64,000 nt of DNA from Baylisascaris procyonis. Lineage: Eukaryota > Nematoda > Chromadorea > Rhabditida > Ascarididae. The position numbers were made by a program, and so were the translations under genes. The stretch lies in the NCBI GenBank assembly GCA_037389465.1, contig JAZARR010000204.1:186001-250000 (forward strand). Direction: 5' to 3'. Below the pieces are notes generated by a model. It did not search any database, was not told the DNA's origin, and worked only from the letters and a program-made list of their open reading frames with translations. Shown here one piece after another: positions 36,261 through 50,697 of the stretch. Every line of letters starts with the position of its first letter. Within the stretch, counting starts at the first letter, position 1.

Positions 36261-39200
36261 GTGCATTTTTGTGGACGCTACCTTTAGAAGAATGGTAAAT
36301 GAAAGGAAAAAATCAGGTCGCCCACCATACAAATGAAAAACTTGCATGTGAGAATGATAAAGATGTAAACTAACAAGGAGAGAGCAGCCGGCATAGAGAG
36401 GCATACGACTTCATCGAGAAGGAAAGCCGAACTGCGCAACTGCAATCGAGGGAACGGTAGCCGTCCATCGGTAAGTGCCATCACCGATACGCCGCACTCA
36501 TAGCTTTCTGGTGACAGAAGCCTCACATCGACCTAAAAACATCTCCTTCTAAATATAATATCACATGCTGCATTCTCAACAGCTAATAAACATAGAATCC
36601 ACACAACACGAAGGCAATCCACACCTAATCGGTCCTTCTTCGACAAATCCAACTGTAACGGGGTATCACCCGTATTCAGCAATGAATGAAGCATATCCCC
36701 CTCCCTTCAATAAAAATTTTCTTAAATTCAGTAATGAAAACTTACCCAACAAACGCACTAACGTTTTGAAAGCCCGTTACTACTTAGACTTGAAGTGCAT
36801 TTAATAAAAAAAATTGACCAATCTAGAGAATACCATCAAAACGAACTTACTTCTTCTAGCTAGGAACAGCAGGAAGTGTAAAAGTGCGTTTCACTTAACA
36901 GATATAACAGATTTCATTTTTTGATGCAATAATAGGATGTAAATAAATAAGCAGGAGAAACCAGAAGGGATAAGCACGGGAATGCACAAAGAAGAAGGAA
37001 AAAAGAAGGAAAAAATAAAGATAAGATGTTCTTAAGTGTGCATGACCATATGAGAAAATGATCAACAAAAGTATCGATGCTATATACTAATACAAGAAAT
37101 CCATCTGGCCTGTATTAATCTTCAAGAAATTCAGGAAGGTTTCATAAGAAGAGGAAGGTGGGCAAGGGACAGGAAGGCAATCACAGTGCGATCGAAGAAT
37201 AAGAATGATTAAATCCATCAAGATGCCAAAAATATGCCGAATTTTTAAATGAGACTGCTCTCAGGTAGCACAACTTTGCCAATTAAACGAAGTCGATAAA
37301 GCCTATTTCTTTATTTCCTCCACGTTCACGGTCAAGAATTGTATTATGAGCTAGAATTCAATGACCCAAGTTGCTTTCTTTATTGTAAATGCCAATAAGT
37401 TGCATATTTACGACGATTTCTCCCGGGCAATCGCCCCATTAGTTATCCAACGAAATAAGAATAAACGGCAAATAACTTGCCATATATATAATTCCTTCGG
37501 ATATCAAGAAGGTAAATAACTCTTCGAAGGCCAATTTATGAACCTTAATTTCAATCTAATCCCGTCTGCGCATTCAACTTACAAGTTCGAAGCTACACAT
37601 TAAAAATTTCTTTGAATATCTACTCCCACATTCGCACTTTTAACTACAGATCATCTTCGATAAGCTTCAACATGTCTCAATTTACCGTCTCATATTTTAA
37701 GCATCTATCATAAGTAATTCAAATCTAATAATTCGTTATCGATGATTTCTGAATATTTCATTACTCAATAAAATCCTCTATCACTTAGCCGATTCTATTC
37801 ACACTATTCAATTCCTATTCACTGGCATCAAATAAATAAATATTTTAATGGATATTTCAATAAACCTCACCTATCTTAATAAATCTAGAGAATTTATTTG
37901 CCCCATTCATTTTTCCACACATTTTGTTACATTAACTCGAATTCATATCACAGTAGCAATTGCTAAAGTAATTGGCTGTATCCATTCCCGTGCATCTGTG
38001 TTTGTGCTTAGGCCGATATAAAGTGGTCACCTATTTAACCAGTTCAACCAAATGCAAAAATTGCTGGACATCAATTGGTGAAGGCGAAGATCCGTGCATA
38101 CTGGCGCAGAAAAAGAGGGTAGCATATGCTGCTACTTCCCCTTCTCCTTACTCTGCAAGAAGGTGTGAAAATATGAGCTCTTCCCCTCTCCTACCTCGCT
38201 TTTTCACCTTAATTTGAACATACTTCTTTATTAAATAATGGAAAGTTTGAAGCAACAAATTTACACCACACAGTATCAAGATTTCAATGATTTTCTTATG
38301 CAATGTGATAAAAACGAAAGATAAAAAAAATTCTGACTATGAATATTGTTTTGACTTGTACATGGAAATTTTTTTTGATATTTTTGCACTGTGGAGCGTC
38401 TTCGTATTTTATAAAACAAAATTCTTTCCATAGTTGAATAGACCAGAGCCCGCAATGTGCGTAATGGTTATAAATTAGTTGTGCTGATGTATTCCGATCT
38501 AGACACGCTTCAAAAAATGAGGTGAGTGGCTAACAGTATATAAAAAATGGAAGAGAGAGGAGACGGAAGGAGTGGCTCGCCAGTTCCTTATACTGTTTTT
38601 ACTATTTTCCCAATTACCTCCCAATCTACCTTGGGCACCGAATAATTTTTGCTACCGACCTTCCAATTCAACAATGACTTTATGTGCTGGTTTTGTCTTT
38701 ATCCTGGTTATTTCATCTCAGGTCAACTAGCAGGAGAAACATATGCGTCTAATCGAAAAAAAAAAGTTTCTTTTTCAAAAGAGAAAGCTATCGCTACATT
38801 AAGTGTACCTACCTTAACAGATGAAGGCTAAATATGATATTGCTCTTGCGATACGAGCATAAAGAGTAAACTACCTTCCATTTTTCAAGGCTAACCTATG
38901 CCACTACCCAAATAAATCGATCTATGCGTCTTTACAAGCCTACGTGATTGCGAATATCGATACGAGGTTCTCAGAAGCATCATCACTACTGACAAGGAAC
39001 GAGTCTGCGACAGCATAGATAACTATTTTGAAGTCCAGGTAGCTATTTTAACGTCCAGGTATCTCATACCACGTAATATTCGATGACACATCTATGACTA
39101 TTGCTACTGCAATTCACTGATGATTTCATCGGATGATGCTTAAACTACCAATTGCATCGATGAACGCAAATAACTATTTCAACCATCGATGAACAACAAT

Positions 39201-42200
39201 AGACAGCCTTTGTTGACATTTGCCAACTCTGACGGATTCGATACTAATGCAAACAGAATTGAAATTGAAAAAAAAAAACAACCTGAACGAATTGATTGGC
39301 AAGTTGCAAATAAATAATGAGTAATGAGGAGCTCGAGAATGTATTCCGGAGTTGACTCCTTGTGACTCCTTTTGGGGACCATACTCCTTGCTCATTTTCC
39401 ATTCGTAATTCATCAAAAAATTTGCGCAAAATTTTGTATTCTAGGTAAGTGAACGGCGTTTTATTTATCGCGGCAGAATTAAATTTTATAAAAGAATTAG
39501 AATGAGGACAAAACACTTCTTGTTTATCAAAGATTCGATTACTACCTGAACAAAGCTGATAAATCAATTTTTGATCTTTTGCAAAGAAGACCTAGGTCGA
39601 GAAATATTATTCTTCCTTATAAACGATCAATGAGTTTTGCTCGTTCTAAGCACTCTCTGCTGATGATCACACTCTAATCAATCAATAAATAATGTAAACG
39701 AGAAATGACAGACACTTCACCAAGAAACACTGATATTATTGATGCAGTAATTGGTGGTGCTCTCTCGCTGCCCAATTATGTGCTGTAACATTGCGTTGGC
39801 AATCACATTCGCTACCTATCATCAGCTTGCACACTAATATATATTATAATGCGCAAACCGTTTACGATCTCTCCTTCAAAGAAATATCGATCGGAAGATA
39901 TAATTGAAACTTGTGTATGACATTCGAAATACCATAAAATTTAAGTTTTTTGCAACAAAAAAGAAACAGGCGAACCTTTAAAAAATTACCAAAATCCGTG
40001 ATATTTTTACACCGTGCGCAAAGATTCCACCAAATCTAATCCTTATTCTGCAGTGTGTATCGTTGCAACACTTCATCGTCACATACGCTAGCACACGTGT
40101 TTTTTAGTTGCACTACTGTTATCATTCTATCAGAGAAGAATAATATTAGTGGAAAGATGATAAGTCCCTTTAATTTATTTTATTCAAGTATATTAATTAC
40201 TGGATTCAATAATTTCACCTCAAACATTTCATCTAAATGAAGTGCACAAACACGTCATTGGAAAAAAAAATTGTGTTGAAAAATGCGAATCGTTTCGTTA
40301 ATTAAATAAAATAAATTCACGGCAAGCTACGAAAAGGGCATAACTGACTGGCTATTAAGCATCACTTTGTTTGCTTTCAAAAGTTGTTCTTGCGGACACA
40401 TTTTTAGAAAGCTCATACGATTTAACAATCATATGAGCGCGCATAAATTCAGCAACTAATATTCATACATACGAAGTGGGAGCGAGTTGCTAACCACCGA
40501 ACGAAATCCCCAATTCAGGATGACTGATATGGCCGGACATTTGCGCCACAGAATATACACTCGCTATGTTCACTAAGTTTACAATAGGATAAGCGATCAT
40601 GGCGCAAACCTCACATGCAAATGCATCAGTATACATATGTACTTGACGTCAGCGACCATAAACGAATGCGTCAAGGCACAAAGAGTACGCTGCTGCACAC
40701 TCCCGACTCATCGGGTAGAAAATTTCAGAGATGAAGGAGAGGGACCCGATCCTTGTATGACCATTTTTATTTCTTGAAAATTCGATGCGCGTCTCAGCCA
40801 CTATTTTATTCCTCCAAATTCTCCTCCCCATCCCCCCCTCCCGAAATAGGCTTCTCATCTCATTTTTACCCAAAAACATCTTATTGGACCTGAAAATCTG
40901 CATTCCCGATCTCCATTACTATTCTCCACTCACTAGGCAGGTGCGTCGACCAAAAGACACTTAAGTGTAGCAATCACTAAATGAAATATACGACCAGCAT
41001 ATCACAACGACAACTGATATAGACGTTCTTAACTTCTAAATGTTGTTAAAACAAACGTGAATAAGAATAGCCTGCTATACAATAACAGGTGTCTTTTCAT
41101 CGACAAATCACCTAAACCCTCAACTCGTATCGAAAATGGTCGAGTTGTTTTTAATTTCCTCACCAAGTAATACCTATACTTTTAATGAGAATTCAACCAA
41201 CTATCGCTGATTTAGCTGCTCGGAACAGCAAAGAAACTCGCATGTTGACTAAGATGCCAACCCGAAAGATCGTTTGCCTTGATGCCTATAAGTTCTGAGT
41301 GATTTTCCCGATAGGTAATCCACAATCAATCTTCATCCACATCTCGACAATCAAGAAAATTGTGCTGATATTTAACCAACTATAAAACAGCAATCATTCA
41401 AGTTTTCCACTATACTTTTCCTCCCGCTAACAATAATGACACCCTAGATGAATCGAAATTTGCATCCGACATCCGACAACTACCAACCGCCCGCCCTCAT
41501 TTCCTGGTGGCATAACTTCCCATTTCACTTCCAAGGCTTAAGTTCATCACATTGAATCCGTTATATGTATATTTCCGCCTGTCTATATTATAAGATCACG
41601 CACCTCAATTTCTCCCTGATTTCTGTACACCCCTACAGAAGTAAATGCCAAAAATAAAAGTCTACCTCATACTGAAATCGTAGAGTTGAGGGCATGCGGT
41701 GATTTTCACTCATCCTTTATCAACGAAAAAAAAAACGCTTCTGCAAAAAAGAACTGGATCATCGAAAATAAATTATTGACGTTCAGTTAATTCTTCTCCT
41801 CTGACTAAACTTGATTTAATTTAGAATGTACGCCCCCACTTCGAAGATTTATAAAATCCCACTTTGAAACGTTCACTGCTATAATATGCTGAGATATCAA
41901 GAACGATCATATCATACTGAGAGATGAACTTTTCTCGAGAGAAGAAAAGTGTTAGTATGAACGCCGCAAAACGCCATGTGGTGAGTATGGTGCAATCGGT
42001 GACGTCAACCATTGTAATGGCACATGTGCAAGCACGTGGCCTTCAAAACCGCTATCATTTAGGTGCATTGATCACTTGTGCACGTGACAATGCTGCTTTC
42101 ACATGTACACCGCTAAATACCAGCCGTTTCCTCGATGTGCACAATATAAAAAATATGGCATTTTTAGTGAAACATCAGCATTGCAACTTTGCACTCAATG

Positions 42201-42468
42201 ATATAGCTACACATATTTATCGTTTGGAAAAGGATTGCACTGAAGAAATGTGCAATGATGCAACTAGCAAATGGGCATGCACAACAAAGTCACTATTTAG
42301 CTAAAATTTTATGACATTAATAAGCTACTGCAAAATGATGGACGGCCAATACTGGAAGTTCTATAACGTACCCCACATCAGCATAAGGTATGGCAAATGC
42401 GGGTGATGATAAATCACGTCAGAACTAGAAAATAATGCATAGTTTATATCACATCAACTAAAATTCGC

Positions 42469-42472
<4 letters not shown>

Positions 42473-42539
<67 letters not shown>
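42473..42539. repeat. (AT)n microsatellite, about 67 bp
   Basis: A pure AT dinucleotide array. Confidence 0.95.
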
Positions 42540-42540
<1 letters not shown>

Positions 42541-45500
42541 GTTTCCTAAGCATGAGTCTAAAGAAGTTTAGAGACTTGCTGAGCAACTTACACAACCTCT
42601 ACGTAGAAAGATAATAATCGAATGGAAAAGTGATGCCACAAAAATAAAACGCAACGAAGTTCGCATCGCTTTTTACCTTGAAGGAATATAGCCCATCTTC
42701 TGTTCTAAATAATACTAAAAACTTCACACTAAATGAAACCGAAATGACGACTCATTTCTGCAAAACGTATTTGACAAAATGCTAATTAAACAATTTTATA
42801 TTAAATCTATTCCAATTTTAGAATTATAATATGAGTCAAATATAAGTGTATTCGCACTACGTATTAAAATCGACATCCCCTCCCTCACTCTATTACATCC
42901 ACCTCTCCCCCTATCCATTGTCACCTTGAATTTGCGCAATCTTCAACATCATAAGGATGAATACCACGGAGCACTGCGGTTCCTCTAGCAGCAAGTTCCT
43001 CAAAGGCTGCATCGGCCAACTGCTTCGACTTTTTCATCGACAAGGAAACAGTGATCAGAGAAGGTCTGAATATTGAAATGATGAAGACCACTTCCCATCT
43101 TAGCTTGAAAGTTCGACCTCTCAGTTTCTATCTTACCCAATATGAGCTACTAATTGCAGGAGAAATTGATATTCTTGATCACAGCTGTATAGGTTTGACA
43201 TGAAATACTTAGCCCCTCCCCCCGCCGCACCTAGGTAAACCTACATGCTGGAACACAGAGCAAGATATTTCGTCAACAAACGAATAGAATATGCCTCAAA
43301 ATGCTTTGTTGGTTGGACAAATATCACTTTGATTGAACAGAAGGTATCCTATTTGGGTGAAGAGGAAAGGCTAAGTTTCTTAACAAAAATAAGAAAAATA
43401 GATTACCCTTCGCGAACTCTAACGAAAAGTTATAAATGAATCGAGAAAATACGATAAACAAACGGCACAAATGGCTTTCAGGTTGTAGATGCAATTAGCC
43501 AAGTGAATAATCCCATTCATTCGCCTAAAATTTCGGGAAACAAGCTTGGATGGTTGTCTCATCACTCCCGGATGTAATTAACTTTTGCGCTTAGTTCACT
43601 CAGGTCGAGTTAGAAGACTCCACAAAAATTGCTTACAACTAAGCAACAAGAAAATATCCTCAAATATGTGTTTATAAAAATGGTTCCTTAAAATTGTTTA
43701 CCGGCTTATATTAGAGCTGATTTCAATCTCGTTTGAGCTTAGATACTAATTACAATTCGATAAGCAATAAAAACCCCATCCATAGGTTTTTCGATAAGCA
43801 AAAAAATAAGATCGCGGCTTCGAAGCCGTTTGTCCAGAATGAATATTTTCGCTAGGGATCAAACAGTTACCGAGTATTAAATACTCTTTCACGAGCCATA
43901 AGCGACTTTATGAGTCCGTCTCCTTTCTCCTGTCTCCCTGCCTCCCCCCCCCCTAGGCATACAAGTTCGCTTCGAATACAGCAAGTGCCATAAACAGCGG
44001 GTTTTAAAATGAAAGAATTATCAAGTAAAAGTGATAAAGAAGTGAACGCTGAACAAGTCGTGAGACGCGCCCAACGGTCTGACATGACGTACCTCGCCTA
44101 TACTAATAAATCAGGTCAAACACGTCTCGGAATTAAAAACAACACTCTGTAGTACCATACAATTAATGCAAATAGCCCCATTAAGTTTTCGCAAATATTT
44201 ACTAATAAATAACGAATAGGAAGTCCATGACTCTTTACCTTGCACCATCCCATTTTATGTCTTCATATTGTCTTCTGTCCTCACCATGCGTCAAATCGGC
44301 CTTTACTTTGCAACAGTTCAACACCTACAGCTTATAAAAAATAAGGATGGAATATAGCCAAAAAAAAAATTATGTCTATCATTTTTCACAACCAAGCAAT
44401 TATCCTTCATCGATCTAGGTGTACACAACACACCTGCACATATCCACCTGAAATTTACTTCCGTGAAAAGAATTACGTTGAAATCGTAACTGAGTTACGC
44501 ACGTATTTGTGCACATCCGTCCACTTCTATCTCAGTTTCAACTCCAGAACAACTAAAGAGAGAGCTAAGAAATTTGGTAGATACCTATAATGTAAGTTGA
44601 CCTAATTGAATGTCAAACATGGAATTCGACGATCAGTTTCACACATGACACGTGCAAATTGACATGACATATTCCGCGGATTTGTTCGACCGGTTGGGTG
44701 GCACTACTTGGTGAGGTCGGAAAGGTCGAAACATTAAAATCGGTCACATCAAGAAAGAAGATTAGCATGAACTTATGCTTGGTAGCACTTTATGGCATCA
44801 GTTGGTTTGATTTGAAGATCATAAATACACGTCAAGCTCGATAAGTTCTTCCATTTGTTGGAGTCGACCCGTTAGAATATTTAAGAAAGAACAAAAAAAC
44901 GGGAAAACGCGTCAGAATCGACACAGCATATTCGTCCTTCGTCCACTATGAGTAAACTAATTGTATAAACGCATCAAAAGTCGCAAAAATGCAGGCGCTG
45001 AATATTTTGATAAAATGGAAGCTTATATGCTAAGACCACTAAGATTCATCCACAGTCACAAAAACTACCTCAGGTGATAAAGCTGAATATATTAATTCAC
45101 CAATTTAAATACCTCACCGACCTGAAAATATATACCGCAGTGAAATACTTTGAATTCATTTTCAACTCAAGCATGCAATGGAAGCTAAATCTATATTACG
45201 GAACAAACATTTCAAAAATTGGCAGCTGCATCCTTTCTGAGTCACAATACCAAGCAATGTTAAACCGGAAATATTCGAAAATCGTGCTGGAACTGATTTT
45301 TGCTTAAAGATAAACAATATTCCAAGCAATGCACAAAGTACATCTATGGATAATCTTAAAATCTACTGCCCTATTAGATGATCTTACTTACGATCCCTCA
45401 CTTCCTGCAGTTTAGTCTTGATCACTCAAGATCACATGCCCTATTCCGATATGAGTGCTTCTTCCAATTTACAGGTGAAAACACAGCTGATCTAAGTGTT

Positions 45501-47004
45501 ATAATTAATTCAAACCGTCAATATGCGCTATAATATTCCTCTCTTTTAATAATTCATCTAAAATTGCTAATTTCATTCTATAGCTTTGCAGGGCATATAC
45601 CTCGAAAAGTTCTAAGGCCTTCTCTGCGTTCGTTGATCTATTTCTGAATATGGCCTACCTTACCGAAACATTGCAGCATACAGATCTGCATATATACGTG
45701 CCTGCATATGCAAATAACTCTATTTATTTAGGAAAGCATTATTGCAACTGATAATTGCAACAACCTTAGTATTATGCAAATGAATACTCTGCGAACACCC
45801 AGCGGTATGCAAATATTCTCCAACTAGCAGAAATATTAAGTCACGTATGAATTCCCCTGCTTGCACTACTCCTACGCAGTCTCCTAGCATTGGGGTGTAA
45901 CGTGAAGGCCTAATACTTAGCGGTTGTTCACTCTGTCATTTTGTAAAGGGGCCATGTTTCATGAAGGCTACTGAGATGGTGTTTAGAAATGTTTAATTTT
46001 TAATATCAGCCAATCTTGGGATTACATAAACATTACAGTATGGTGCGAACACTCGAACTCCCTTACTGTTTAAAGTAAACCTGGTATAGCTCAACTTTGG
46101 GACGTGGGTAGGCAAAGTTTCTAGAAAAACATCAGCTAATCAGGTAATCAGAGTGCAGGTAATCCGAGTCCCCATGAACATGCACCTGTGTGCGCATGTG
46201 ATAACCTATTTTCACCTTATTCACTCAAAGAGATGAAGAAATGAGGCGGCAATTTTTTCGCCCTATAGCACGTATTAACACATATATTTCCAAAGGTTGT
46301 GCCAGATGTCTAAGCGCCGAGAAATCAGAGACGTCAGATGACAGAAAAGGAAAGGAGAGCGGAACTGTGGATGGGATGGGGAGAAGGACAGAGGAAGAAA
46401 GTGAATGTGGATGTGGGAGTCAAACTTTGGTTGCTTGTCGTCTCATCTTGGAAAATGTTCCACAACCTAATATGAAATCCAACTTTTGCCTTCAATGCAA
46501 CCGGCAAACACAGCTTAAAGCCACATCCGCGTATTCAACGAAATTTAAAAATATAATCCCTCCTTTACACTATCGACTACTTTCAACTGTTCAAAGATTG
46601 AAATACATTCGGTTCTAGATGTCAATGTGTTCACTATTGCATTTGCATTATTCTGCTTGTGTAAATTTTGGCCTTGAAACTGTGCACATTTGTGTCCTTA
46701 CGAATAAATTTATCATTTCACATCTTAACAAATTTCACCTGTAATATATTATTAATTCTTTGATGCATATATAAGATGCTCAACATTTAACTGAGAATCG
46801 GACTCATCAAAGCGGGCCATATAATGCACATACATGCTGGATATATTGCGTCATGAGGACAGCCCATATCTAACACTCAAGTGACACAGATCATACAGTA
46901 CGCATGGGAAACAACAATATGCTCGCGTCTTCACGTAAACGTCCTCTCAGCAAAACAACAGCTCCTAGATCAGGTATGCCGCTTGTTGTTGTCATTCCTC
47001 TCAC

Positions 47005-47233
47005 CTATTTTTGGGGGACCATACGCTAATACTTTGCATTCAGCAACAACGGCTGCAAACAACAATAAGTAAGCAAGAAAGGAATCAAGTATATTCGGTA
47101 AGAGGATAGTAATAACCAAAAGGAATAAGAGAACCCCGAGGAAGATTTCAGCTAGGCCATACATCGAAGACACAGTCACATTCCATAAGGGCGCTTCGAG
47201 AACGGCACTAACTTTTGTTATAAGAATTAGCTT
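47005..47233 (-). other. Weak exon candidate with two hydrophobic segments
   Basis: An open minus-strand frame ends at a good donor (ATAG/GTGAGA at 47005/47004). It encodes LWNVTVSSMYGLAEIFLGVL and then hydrophobic stretches suggesting two membrane segments. The acceptor is poor (AAAAG). Because the minus strand is pyrimidine-rich here, hydrophobic readings arise easily, so this is low confidence. Confidence 0.15.
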
Positions 47234-47783
47234 TCATAACATGATGGCATGGACCACCTAATCCATGAGATTGCATTTCGTTTGTTATGCATTTGCAATT
47301 TCATTTATATAAGAGATCGATCAGGTCGTCTAATACTATAATAGTGATTAAATCGACAGGCATAATCAATGCACAGGTTTGAGATATTTGCATAGACACT
47401 TGCAATACTTCCCCTCAGATTCGATTAGTACTTCCTTGTAGGATGTGCGAGATAACAAGAGAATGTTATAGAAAACATAACTGCGTATGATTGCAAGAAT
47501 GAAAAAAGTTTCTAAAGTTCCTATAGTATTGCTTGGCCGATGCCGATTTTGGAGTACGGATATGGATTCCCTCTTCCACTCCTTATTATTAACGAAGCAA
47601 TACACATTTCTTACCGACATACACATCACCGGTTGAAAATGTACCTAACACACCTAATTTAGCGGTCAATGTAGCTTGGCCCAGCACATATCAAATGTGC
47701 CCACAACACTAGGATTGGCCAGCCACTAATCCAAGAAAATATCATATTTCATTATCATACCTGAATCACATATAGATAGGTAG

Positions 47784-47786
<3 letters not shown>

Positions 47787-47843
<57 letters not shown>
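47787..47843. repeat. (AT)n microsatellite, about 57 bp
   Basis: A pure AT array preceded by a short GATAGGTAGGTA run. Confidence 0.95.
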
Positions 47844-47846
<3 letters not shown>

Positions 47847-48216
47847 AAAATTTACATATGCAAATGCATGTACACCCTTCAAAAAATGGCAGAATTATTC
47901 CATATAATTCATCACTATCAAGAGCAAAAAAATATTTCACAACCCTCAAGAGAGCATCATTGCAACCGGTAAGAACCATTCTAATGGTTTTAGCTTTTAA
48001 AACAAATATTTTGCGTGAATCAAACATATCCGCATTTCAAATATTCTTTTTACATGGCAGGAAAAAAACAAAGATAAGCCCCCCCCCGTCACCTTTCCAT
48101 CTCTCCCATATAACCCTTCGGCGTTTTATTTTCATTTCCAATCACGTTGGAGTGTTTTACGTCCATTTTTACATGCACCGCCAGTATTACGGTTTGCACT
48201 ATATCATGGAACTACA

Positions 48217-48258
48217 GGTACTATAGAATCCTCAGGTACCCTTGGGTGCTATAGTACC
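48217..48258. repeat. Inverted repeat GGTACTATAG ... CTATAGTACC
   Basis: Two perfect 10-base arms (48217-48226 and 48249-48258) surround a 22-base loop that itself contains CAGGTACCCTTGGG. It is a hairpin-forming sequence with no T-tract after it and no adjacent gene. Confidence 0.7.
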
Positions 48259-50358
48259 CCTCAATCAATAAAAACGGATTTCAATCAAAAAAAATTTCAG
48301 TGTTTCTTTCTTCCTTATTGCATGTCATAAGAGAAAGCGTAATATTATTCACATCAGCGATTCTATCACCTCCAACCGCAAAAAGAATGTTCGGTATTCT
48401 CGCACTCTTTCATAAATGAGATGTGCCCTTTAAGGTTACTTAAAAACACTCGGAAGGTACTGTATACGGGGATACGGTAATCTTTTCACATATCAAAGGG
48501 CATTTCTTAGATTGATAGAACAGCACAAGTTCAGTTCGATTGATTTCTTGTTACAATAAATGATGCAGGTGCGTGTTCCCTTCAAATGGGAACTATAAGT
48601 ATTCACTTTCCTTCCGTTTATCATTTTGCTCTCTACCTAAGCAACAACTATCAGGGAACATAGTCAAGAGCTGCACACACGATAGAGGCAGATACAAGAC
48701 TACATTATACACGCACCATCAGTACCATAGCTTTCGTTTTGCCATGGAATCATAGGCACTATAACATCTCCAGTAGCATTTACATTCCTACCACTGCCGC
48801 ACCTTGTAGAGATGGACCCTGCATATACGAATTAATAAAAAGGGCTATCAGAAAAGTTGTACGCAAGATTCATCCCAAATTTTCAATGTAGTACATTGGC
48901 AAAAAAACGTCTATTTTTGTCTTAATTTTTTTTTATTTTAATGAATTTCTTATAAGAATTAATTACTACCTCAGAATTGATTTTTCAGTAACAAATGCGA
49001 TGTTTGTTAATCAATATAGGTTTTTCTTCTAAAAAAATATTGTACTTCGAAAGACCTTATAGTAAAACTTCGAAAAGAAGTCTTTTCTCACAAAGATGAA
49101 AGGTCTACTTCAAGGAGGGCCGAAAATTATATCGAAGCTTATACTCCTCCCCTCCCTTCCCCTCTTCTTTTTTCTAAACAGCCATTCTTAAAAATGCTTA
49201 TAAGCGGGTGACCTGCTCCCGATGCTGATGACTAGTCAGGTGTCTATTAAGTAGTGAAGGTCAAAAAACATGCGCGGGATTGACCACTGCTTCCTCAATA
49301 AGAGCGAATATCGGAGCGGAGCAGCTTATAAAAATGTGAAGTAATTAAGCAAGCAAGCCATCAAATAAGATGCCCATAGCAGCAAAACGGTTATCTCTCT
49401 TACATATAAATGAGGTTAACGACATGCAGCTAGGAACTCTTCTTTTCTCACTAATAAGCAATAATTGTGGAAAACGCATCGGGTGCTACCGAATAACACA
49501 ATCTGTACTTTTCAGATCAGCGGTTTTGGTGTTTTAAGAAAGGCCCATGTTCTGCATACAAAACAGTTAGTTGTATGAGTCTGCCAGCGTGATGAGTGTT
49601 CAACGAAACCTTAAATGACCTATACAGATGTGCTTTCGTCTGCAAAATACTGAAAAGATGTGCCTTCTTTAATACTGAAACGCTTAGCCTTAAGCACGTA
49701 AAAACTCGCATCAAACATAGTGTAGAGTGCGTGCTGAATTCGTTGGCAAGCACACTCTCTCTTTCCCCTCTAGAGCTACACTAGATTAAGACAGCAGCAT
49801 TGATCTCAGATGTATTTTCAAATAGCAATATTTATCCTCAATTTATTACCAATTCTAAGAAATCCAGAAACTGCATATCGTTCTATTTTTTCAATGCTGC
49901 ACAACTTGCCATTACACTATTGAACTTTATGCCATACTCCTCCACATAGCACCTTCTCACACATCCTCACCCTCATTAATTCCTCGTTCAAAAAAAACCT
50001 ATCTCTGAAGAAAGAACCCCACCCTCCCCCTTATAAACAAGAACAGCAAATTTAAAAAAAACGTTCCTAAGCATCATTTGTTCCGCTTTCTATACGACGT
50101 GACAGCGTGTTACCTGCCATACAAAAAGTAAACGAAACTGAACAAAAATAAAAGCCGGAATTAAGGAGTTCACTAAGTGGATGCCAACAGCTGAAAAACC
50201 AGTGGAAAAGCCGTTCAGCACGTTAGATCAGTGATAATGTCTATATATGGCCAAGCACAGCACACACATTTTCTAGACAAGCACAGTCTAAAAGCTTCCC
50301 TCTCCTCCTAAAACTTGCTGTTGTTAAAATCTGCAATCACGGTAATCTCCAGGCCATC

Positions 50359-50697
50359 TTGATGAAAACTTTACGTTACTGCCAAGAACGCCTCTCTTGC
50401 ATCAACGGTGACCGGATCCTCTGCTACAGTAATGCAAAGGTGGCACTTATATGGGCTCATATTTGCAAATTGAGCGCATTTCCACGACGAGAGGGGAAGA
50501 GGTTGAGATGGACACCGATGCTCGAAGTGTGTTATAGCTTTTCGAACGTCCCAAATCTTTCTGTTTATCTCAGTAAAAATGAATACGATGGGATACCACC
50601 GCCACAAATATCCCCAAATACCAAATCCGGTCTATTAATCTCAGCTACAGAGCACTGCCGGAGGGCTTCCGTGACCGGAAATCTCTGGATGAAATAA
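50359..50697 (+). other. Dual-strand open region, possible exon of unknown gene
   Basis: This GC-richer patch is open for 113 codons on the plus strand. It is also open for 63 codons on the minus strand at 50380-50568, between a pyrimidine-rich acceptor ending GAG at 50569 and a GTAACG donor at 50379. The minus reading has several Cys (YKCHLC). The plus reading ends at a stop at 50697. Neither is recognisable, and strand and coding status are undecided. Confidence 0.2.

Noticed and set aside
41924..42304. 126-codon plus-strand frame
   Set aside because: The composition has no identifiable motif and the boundaries lack convincing splice or start context.
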